A stretch of 36,272 nucleotides of DNA from Paulinella micropora. Taxonomy: Eukaryota; Cercozoa; Imbricatea; Euglyphida. The translations under genes were made by a program, and so were the position numbers. The stretch is from positions 664,551 to 700,822 of the forward strand of contig BJOX01000056.1 in the NCBI GenBank assembly GCA_009731375.1, in the 5' to 3' direction. Shown here one piece after another: positions 29,655 to 36,272 of this stretch; the stretch's first letter is position 1; every line of letters starts with the position of its first letter. Below the pieces are notes generated by a model. It searched no databases. It was not told where the DNA came from and was given only the letters and a program-made list of their open reading frames with translations.

Positions 29655-29805
29655 CAGGGAAAGACAGGTTACTAGGGAGAGTTTGTACGTCGATGATAAT
29701 TTTTCTTCTACTTTACATATATATGATAGAAAGAAAGAGAGATGGATAGGAAAAATACGTACATCAACAACAAATTGCTCGATTTTTTTCTCTTCTACTG
29801 TGCCA
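29091..29805. repeat. ~6 diverged copies of a ~75-bp core in TA linkers
   Basis: Core modules: GAAAGAAAGAGAGATGGATA, GGAAGAATACATACGTCGA, GATAAATTGCTCGAT, then T-run CTCTTCTACTTGACATATA. Recognisable copies begin near 29092, 29258, 29326, 29500, 29655 and 29724. Alternate copies begin GGAAAGGTTATTAGGGAGAG or GGAAAGACAGGTTACTAGGG instead, so the true period may be a two-core dimer. The last copy changes after CTCTTCTACT into the next family. Confidence 0.87.
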
Positions 29806-30018
29806 ACCAGCGGTGAGTAGCGCCCTGCCTTTTGCGCATAGATCTGTCGGTAGGTAGGTAGGTAGGTAGGTAGGTAGGTAGGTGTAGGTAGGTGTAGGTA
29901 GGTAGGTAGGTGTAGGTAGGTGTAGGTAGGTAGGTAGGTGTAGGTAGGTAGGTAGGTAGATAGGTGTAGGTACGTAGGTAGGTAGATAGGTAGATAGGTA
30001 GATAGGTAGATAGATAGT

Positions 30019-30059
<41 letters not shown>

Positions 30060-30134
30060 TTTTTTTCTCTTCTACTGTGCCAACCAGCGTTGAGTAACGC
30101 CTAGCCTTTTGCGCGTAGATCTATAGATAGATAT

Positions 30135-30189
<55 letters not shown>

Positions 30190-30373
30190 TATAGATAGAT
30201 AGATAGAGATAGATAGATAGATAGATAGGTAGATAGATAGGCAGGTAGGTAGGTAGGTAGGTAGGCAGGTAGGTAGGTAGATATATAGATAGACAGATAG
30301 ATAGATAGATAGGTAGATAGGTAGGTAGGTAGGTAGGTAGGTCGGTAGGTAGATAGATAGATAGATAGGTAGG

Positions 30374-30438
<65 letters not shown>

Positions 30439-30567
30439 TTTTTTCTCTTCTACTGTGCCAACCAGCGGTGAGTAACGCCTAGCCTTTTGCTCGTAGGTCT
30501 ATAGATAGATAGATAGATAGAAATAGATAGATAGATAGATAGGTAGGTAGGTAGGTAGGTAGGTAGG

Positions 30568-30619
<52 letters not shown>

Positions 30620-30653
30620 CAGATAGATAGATAGATCGATAGATCGATAGATC

Positions 30654-30690
<37 letters not shown>

Positions 30691-30715
30691 GTAGGTAGGT
30701 AGGTAGGTAGGTAGG

Positions 30716-30769
<54 letters not shown>

Positions 30770-30838
30770 TTTTTCTCTCCTGTGCCAACCAGCGGTGAGT
30801 AACGCCCTGCCTTTTGCGCGTGGATCTATAGATAGAAC
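29789..30838. repeat. four copies of a ~65-bp core with GGTA+GATA linkers
   Basis: Core TTTTCTCTTCTACTGTGCC, AACCAGCGGTGAGTAACGCC, TTTTGCGCGTAGATCTATAG at about 29789-29850, 30060-30127, 30439-30504 and 30771-30838. Between them lie GATA tracts with GGTA blocks. The fourth copy has lost the CTTCTA of the leading TTTCTCTTCTACTG. Confidence 0.93.
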
Positions 30839-31146
30839 TTACTTACTTACTTACTTACTAACTTACTAACTTACATACTTTACTTTTTCACTGACAACAA
30901 GTTGGGGTAGCGTTGGTTCCTTACTCACTTACTTACTTACTTACTTACTTACTTAGCACAAGTTGTGGGTAGCTTTGGTTCCTTACTTACTGACTGACTT
31001 ACTGACTAACTTACTGACTGACTGACTTACTTACTTACTTACTTACTTACTGACTGACTGACTTACCACAAAATGTGGGTAGCTTTGGTTGCTTACTTAC
31101 TGACTTACTGACTGACTGACTGACTTACTTACTTACTTACTTACTT

Positions 31147-31198
<52 letters not shown>

Positions 31199-31277
31199 GT
31201 AGATAGATAGATACTTACAACTAGTTGTGGGTAGCTTTGAGGTTCAAGAGCGAGGTAGGTAGGTAGATAGATAGATG

Positions 31278-31329
<52 letters not shown>

Positions 31330-31381
31330 CTTACAACTAGCTGTGGGTAGCTTTGAGGTTCAAGAGCGAAGGACCCTACAC
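30839..31381. repeat. five copies of a ~28-bp core, first in ACTT, then in GATA linkers
   Basis: The core centres on TTGTGGGTAGCTTTG. Copies in ACTT/ACTG linkers lie at 30893-30921, 30955-30982 and 31065-31092 and end GGTTCC or GGTTGC. Copies in GATA linkers lie at 31213-31256 and 31328-31381 and end AGGTTCAAGAGCGA. The linker motif changes from ACTT to GATA at 31147. Confidence 0.9.
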
Positions 31382-31706
<325 letters not shown>

Positions 31707-32245
31707 NNNNNNNNNNNNNNNNNNNNNNNNNNNNNNNNNNNNNNNNNNNNNNNNNNNNNNNNNNNNNNNNNNNNNNNNNNNNNNNNNNNNNNNNNNNNNN
31801 NNNNNNNNNNNNNNNNNNNNNNNNNNNNNNNNNNNNNNNNNNNNNNNNNNNNNNNNNNNNNNNNNNNNNNNNNNNNNNNNNNNNNNNNNNNNNNNNNNNN
31901 NNNNNNNNNNNNNNNNNNNNNNNNNNNNNNNNNNNNNNNNNNNNNNNNNNNNNNNNNNNNNNNNNNNNNNNNNNNNNNNNNNNNNNNNNNNNNNNNNNNN
32001 NNNNNNNNNNNNNNNNNNNNNNNNNNNNNNNNNNNNNNNNNNNNNNNNNNNNNNNNNNNNNNNNNNNNNNNNNNNNNNNNNNNNNNNNNNNNNNNNNNNN
32101 NNNNNNNNNNNNNNNNNNNNNNNNNNNNNNNNNNNNNNNNNNNNNNNNNNNNNNNNNNNNNNNNNNNNNNNNNNNNNNNNNNNNNNNNNNNNNNNNNNNN
32201 NNNNNNNNNNNNNNNNNNNNNNNNNNNNNNNNNNNNNNNNNNNNN
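31707..32245. other. assembly gap (539 N)
   Basis: ATCT on the left, 547-bp satellite unit on the right. The gap length is close to one satellite unit, but content is unknown. Confidence 0.99.
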
Positions 32246-32818
32246 GAAGCTCCTTTTTTCTGACATTAGTCGATATCTCATCAGTTGATCTCATCACTTA
32301 CTCCACGGAGTGAACCAAGGCCACTTGAGGTGTCACTGGCCCTCCCTTGGGCTTGGTTGTTTGAAATGGGTGTCATCTGTCGACAGACAGAGAATTAGGG
32401 ATGGTGTGGGTGTGCTGGGCCCGTGGTGGGGTGCCTTATGTGTGCCTAGCCATACGCCTATAACTCACATGCCGAAATAGCGACGGGAAGGACAATCCTG
32501 TTCCCTCAGGGTGCCCTTTCTCGCTTGTTGAGCCCGGAATAAAACCCACAGTGCTCTGTCAGTTTGTACTAGACTGTCGAACAGTCTCGAAACTACATCT
32601 GCTTACTGGGTCCTCTGTAATGGAGGTGGGAGCTCGTTCTGCAAGGGGCGCTTATGGAACGAGCCCTGGCCCCGCCTGGTACTAGGGAGATTTGGAATTG
32701 CCTGTATCAGTCCCTTCCGTGCAAACATCACGGCTGGGCATCGGGTTAATACTTTACCCACAGACTTCCTTGGTTGACGAAACCAGAAGCTCCTTTTTTC
32801 TGACATTAGTCGATATTT
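32246..32818 (+). repeat. 547-bp satellite-like unit, plus orientation
   Basis: Third locus of the unit seen at 13.1-14.3 kb (plus) and 18.5-19.7 kb (minus). It starts at GAAGCTCC right after the gap, passes the GGGGCGCTTATGG unit start at about 32645, and stops at CGATATTTTATC, where TATC takes over, the same boundary used in three other copies. Confidence 0.92.
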
Positions 32819-33276
<458 letters not shown>

Positions 33277-33286
33277 NNNNNNNNNN

Positions 33287-33429
33287 AACCTACCTAACTA
33301 CGTCCTCCTCTTCTTTTTTCCAGAACACAGTCTTCCCGTGATTCCCATCCCGGACACATGCACAGTACACAAATTACTGTTTGATGTGAAACTGCGTTCC
33401 TTTGCAAGGACTACATTCCTTTGCGACAT
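33287..33429. other. short low-copy spacer
   Basis: About 140 bp without repeats except CTTTGC twice. TCTTCTTTTTTCCAG looks like an intron 3' end, but nothing exon-like follows, so no gene is called. Confidence 0.6.
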
Positions 33430-33607
<178 letters not shown>

Positions 33608-33672
33608 NNNNNNNNNNNNNNNNNNNNNNNNNNNNNNNNNNNNNNNNNNNNNNNNNNNNNNNNNNNNNNNNN
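33608..33672. other. assembly gap (65 N)
   Basis: Between an ATCT tract and a GAGG/GA tract. Confidence 0.99.
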
Positions 33673-33690
33673 GAGGGAGGGAGGGAGGGA

Positions 33691-33727
<37 letters not shown>

Positions 33728-33914
33728 GAGGGAGAGAGAGAGAGAGAGAGACAAATGATTTGGACTGTTTATATATATATATATATACATATATACATAT
33801 ATATATATCTATATATATATATATGTATGTATATATATATATATGTATATATTTGTTTTGATCAGCGAACGACAAAGTAAACATGAGTACGCATGCATGC
33901 ATGCATGAATTATG

Positions 33915-33980
<66 letters not shown>

Positions 33981-34028
33981 AAGCAACTTTGACTGTTTGT
34001 TCTGATCTACAAACGATACAGTGAACAT
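33673..34028. repeat. GA tracts with a duplicated core, one copy split by TA
   Basis: GAGG then GA; first core copy ACAAATGATTTGGACTGTTT (33751-33770), a TA/TATG tract (33771-33852), then TTGTTTTGATCAGCGAACGA (33854-33873) and CAAAGTAAACATG. A GCATGCAT spacer and GA follow. The second copy (33978-34028) reads CCAAGCAACTTTGACTGTTT directly followed by GTTCTGATCTACAAACGATA. The TA tract is therefore internal to one copy. Confidence 0.9.
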
Positions 34029-34060
34029 GCCACTTGCCTTGGACTTGCCTTGTTGAACCT

Positions 34061-36272
<2,212 letters not shown>

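Noticed and set aside
30460-30480. 16S rRNA fragment (GGTGAGTAACGC)
   Set aside because: A 12-base match to a well-known bacterial 16S phrase, but the flanks do not match and the segment is a four-copy satellite core.
33300-33345. Intron 3' splice site (TCTTCTTTTTTCCAG)
   Set aside because: Polypyrimidine plus CAG is common by chance in such sequence, and no exon-like frame or donor site supports it.

Overview
This is non-coding, repeat-dominated eukaryotic DNA. Most of the 36 kb is microsatellite of every class: CT, TA, TG/CA, ATT/AAT, AGT/ACT, GAT/ATC, GAA/GGA, GATA/TATC, TATG/CATA, GGTA/ACCT, ACTT and GGGAA. Between these tracts lie short non-simple cores, retroposon pieces and foldback elements. 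I support no protein-coding gene, tRNA gene or rRNA gene. Long open frames exist only because the repeats lack stop codons; they read as poly-Ile, poly-Val or short Leu-Ser-Ile-Tyr style periods. The tRNA-derived SINE-like piece with an (ATT)n tail, the foldback elements with TA ends and the tetranucleotide load suggest an animal, probably an invertebrate (cephalopod- or crustacean-like genomes come to mind). This is an impression, not an identification. Eleven runs of N break the window; most lie inside or beside homopolymers or simple repeats.

Layout. 1-2100: CT, TA, TATC and TATG tracts around about 950 bp of low-copy sequence. 2.1-2.8 kb: a long purine-only strand. 2.9-4.8 kb: TATC/CTATCAAT, poly-G, TG and GATA tracts. 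4.9-7.7 kb: (ATT)n arrays containing three copies of one retroposon tail (family A), one copy of a second, related tail (family B), and a 246-bp foldback element with 40-bp inverted ends. 7.7-9.2 kb: GATA, CATA and TA tracts, with a 60-bp core present four times direct and twice inverted. 9.7-10.9 kb: a GAT/ATC/GAT array that switches strand twice. 11.1-12.5 kb: a 15-copy core/TATG composite array. 13.1-14.3, 18.5-19.7 and 32.2-32.8 kb: a 545-547-bp satellite-like unit at three loci in both orientations, repeatedly interrupted by TATC tracts. 15-16.2 kb: one core family set successively in TA, CATA and GAT linkers. 16.2-17.7 kb: a roughly 110-bp tandem repeat split by a foldback element at a TA dinucleotide, with empty sites in its sister units. 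20.2-21.7 kb: a 10-copy core array. 22.1-22.8 kb: a higher-order CAGA/CACA/AAAT/CATA repeat. 23.3-24.6 kb: a TATG block. 24.7 kb: a strong 33-bp hairpin. 24.9-26.4 kb: polypurine. 26.4-27.9 kb: a 38-bp minisatellite of about 40 copies, followed by an inverted family-B copy. 28.3-29.1 kb: AAT/AGT/ACT. 29.1-31.4 kb: three more core families in TA, GATA/GGTA and ACTT linkers. 32.8-34 kb: TATC/ACCT and GA with two more duplicated cores. 34.06-36.27 kb: an AGT array with recurring AGG blocks.

The unifying observation is architectural. About twenty different cores of 30-120 bp are each duplicated locally, and the copies are separated by microsatellite linkers that vary in length and sometimes in motif. 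In several families one copy shows a microsatellite expanded at a fixed internal site where its sister copies carry only a few bases of the motif. The window therefore looks like a chain of independently grown composite satellites, some seeded by retroposon tails. I found no evidence of a gene system.
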